Assembly: GCA_949502025.1 (NCBI GenBank)
Contig: CATBCG010000077.1
Coordinates: 1-32,177, forward strand
Origin: MGBC131033 sp910585655
Lineage (GTDB): Bacteria; Bacillota; Clostridia; Lachnospirales; Lachnospiraceae
Reading direction: 5' to 3'
DNA length: 32,177 bases
Shown: positions 30,968-32,177 of the stretch, piece after piece
Numbering within the stretch: the stretch's first letter is position 1
Layout: every line of letters starts with the position of its first letter
Program-made: the position numbers and the translations under genes
The notes under the pieces: generated by a model
The model's database searches: none
What the model saw: the letters and a program-made list of their open reading frames with translations, nothing else
What the model was told of the DNA's origin: nothing

Positions 30968-31990
30968 ATGAAAAAGTTTTTATCCATTCTGTTAGTCGCT
31001 GTTATGCTGACGGCTGTTTTGGCTGGCTGTGGCGATAAGAAGGACGAAGGAAAGAAAGAGGATGGAAATACAACCTCTGGCGAGCAGGAGTACAAGCTGG
31101 GTATGGGCGTTAGCGTATCCGACGGTTCCCAAGAAGGTACTGCACAGGTAGACGCTACTGCTGCCGTAGTTATTACCGATGCTTCCGGTAAGATTGTAGC
31201 TTGCTACATCGACGTAGCACAGAACAAGATGGACGTTAGCGCTGGTACTGCTACTGTAGGTCAGGAGTACAGAACCAAGCAGGAAAAGAAAGAAGACTAT
31301 GGTATGAAGGGCGTGTCCGAGATCGGAAAAGAGTGGTATGAGCAGGCAAACTTCTTTGCTGATTTCGTAGTAGGCAAGAGTGCTTCCGATGTATCCGGAA
31401 TCGAGACACAGGAGTCCGGCGGACATCAGATCGCTACTGATGCTGATATCCTGGCAGGATGTACGATGGATATTACTGCTATGACAGAGGCTGTTGTAAA
31501 GGCTTGCAACGACGATCAGGCAAAGACCTTTAAGGCTTCCGCTACTCCGGTACTGGGATTTGCTGCTGAAACAGAGGATTCCAGCTCCAAGGATCCAAGT
31601 GCGGATGAAGCTGGTTTAGCTGCTATGTACACCACTTTTGGCGCTACTGCAGTAGTAGACGGCAAGGTTGCTGCTGCTATCGTAGATACTATTCAGCCTA
31701 AGATTGGTTTTGGCTCTGCTGGCGAGATTACCGACTTCAACTTTGGCGGAACAAAGAGAGAGCTGAAGGAAGACTATGGTATGAAGGGTGTATCCGGTAT
31801 CGAAAAAGAATGGTATGAGCAGGCTGAGTTCTTTACTGACTTTGTAGTAGGAAAGACTTCTTCTGAAATCAGCGGTATTGCTACAGAGGAAAGCAACGGA
31901 CATCAGGTTGCTACAGATGCTGATATCTTAGCAGGATGTACCATGGATATCGCAGGATATATTTCTGTTTTAACTAAGTCCATTAAATAA
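30968..31990 (+). CDS. Lipoprotein with two tandem copies of a roughly 160-residue domain
   Basis: 340 residues. The lipobox is LAGC with Cys21, followed by a charged linker (DKKDEGKKEDG). Two copies of one domain follow, 159 residues apart: VVITDASGKIVACYIDVAQNK...YGMKGVSEIGKEWYEQANFFADFVVGK...GHQIATDADILAGCTMDITAM and AAVVDGKVAAAIVDTIQPK...YGMKGVSGIEKEWYEQAEFFTDFVVGK...GHQVATDADILAGCTMDIAGY. The order (strand pair, YGMK..S.IGKEW, helix, DADILAGCTM) is a known but poorly characterised clostridial secreted domain, distantly recalling FMN-binding domains. No flavin-attachment Thr motif is evident. Strong promoter, ribosome site and biased codons suggest an abundant protein. Confidence 0.78.
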   Translation: MKKFLSILLVAVMLTAVLAGCGDKKDEGKKEDGNTTSGEQEYKLGMGVSVSDGSQEGTAQVDATAAVVITDASGKIVACYIDVAQNKMDVSAGTATVGQEYRTKQEKKEDYGMKGVSEIGKEWYEQANFFADFVVGKSASDVSGIETQESGGHQIATDADILAGCTMDITAMTEAVVKACNDDQAKTFKASATPVLGFAAETEDSSSKDPSADEAGLAAMYTTFGATAVVDGKVAAAIVDTIQPKIGFGSAGEITDFNFGGTKRELKEDYGMKGVSGIEKEWYEQAEFFTDFVVGKTSSEISGIATEESNGHQVATDADILAGCTMDIAGYISVLTKSIK

Positions 31991-32013
31991 GAAATAAAAC
32001 CAAGATGATTAAG

Positions 32014-32046
32014 GGGACTGTCATATAAGGGCAGTCCCTCTTTTTT
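32014..32046 (+). terminator. Terminator of the duplicated-domain lipoprotein
   Basis: GGGACTG pairs with CAGTCCC, followed by TCTTTTTT. The group II intron begins two bases further on. Confidence 0.88.
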
Positions 32047-32047
32047 G

Positions 32048-32177
32048 GTGCGCCCAGTATGGGCGCAATCTAATCGGTGAAAGTCCGTAACACGCCCTGG
32101 TAGTGGGAAGTGTATAGCCAAGAGCAAGGGTGTCCATCGTGAGGTGGAATCTGAAGAAAGCTTTAGGCAAAGCTCTG
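32048..32177 (+). mobile_element. 5' end of a group II intron, cut by the window end
   Basis: The sequence opens with GTGCGCCCAG, the canonical GTGCG-type start of bacterial group II introns, and forms the first stem GCGCCC/GGGCGC. It continues with TCGGTGAAAGTCC and AAGGGTGTCCATCGTGAGG, AATCTGAAGAAAGC segments familiar from domain I of intron families that encode a reverse transcriptase-maturase. The open reading frame and 3' end are outside the window. Insertion directly behind a terminator stem and T-run recalls the target choice of class C introns, but the class was not established. Confidence 0.82.

Overview
The window looks like a chromosome segment of a Lachnospiraceae-type, low-to-mid GC anaerobic Clostridium relative. 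The evidence is a full-length pyruvate:ferredoxin oxidoreductase, strong AGGAGG-type ribosome sites, sigma-A-like promoters, an LPXTG surface protein with a class C sortase, a stand-alone TraX-family protein and AgrB-like membrane proteins. No genus can be named from sequence alone.

Layout. (1) 1-5140 is accessory DNA: a decayed TnpB transposase, a fragment of a Big2 surface protein, a secreted protein of unknown function, a DUF4367-like membrane protein, two tandem AgrB-like paralogues that lack the usual catalytic residues, and a regulator with two Xre-type helix-turn-helix domains. (2) 5325-11941 is a glycan-type cluster (PglK-like ABC flippase, NeuD/PglD-like acyltransferase, PglC-like initiating sugar transferase). 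It is interrupted by an AAA-ATPase/PD-(D/E)XK protein, an SMC/OLD-like ATPase and a small frameshifted gene. (3) 12052-23404 is mostly housekeeping: nifJ, a chain of small hairpins, an unknown protein, GNAT, a sugar-phosphate isomerase-like protein, a PRTase-like protein, then truA-uup-traX-GNAT. (4) 23425-24235 holds an Asn/Gly/Thr-rich lipoprotein and a tandem palindromic repeat in its leader.

(5) 24236-29315 is the most interesting part. A tyrosine recombinase gene is followed one base after its stop codon by a 24-bp site. An exact inverted copy of that site lies 240 bp further on. Each site has the layout of a tyrosine-recombinase core site: 9-bp arms ACCTCATAA/TTATGAGGT around a 6-bp asymmetric spacer. 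The 240-bp segment carries a good promoter that now points away from the downstream genes, plus a long hairpin with a T-tract. Outside the switch, before the next gene, lies a second intrinsic terminator. Behind it come an LPSTG pilin-like protein, a class C sortase and a BTAD/SARP-like regulator. I read this as a self-contained phase-variable pilus locus: recombinase, invertible promoter with built-in attenuators, pilin, sortase and regulator, captured here in the presumed OFF orientation.

(6) 29352-30855 is an SsuBC/TauBC-like ABC importer whose permease has lost its last membrane segment and which has no binding protein beside it. (7) 30882-32046 is a strongly expressed-looking lipoprotein with a 159-residue internal duplication. 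Its terminator is followed directly by the 5' end of a group II intron that runs off the window.
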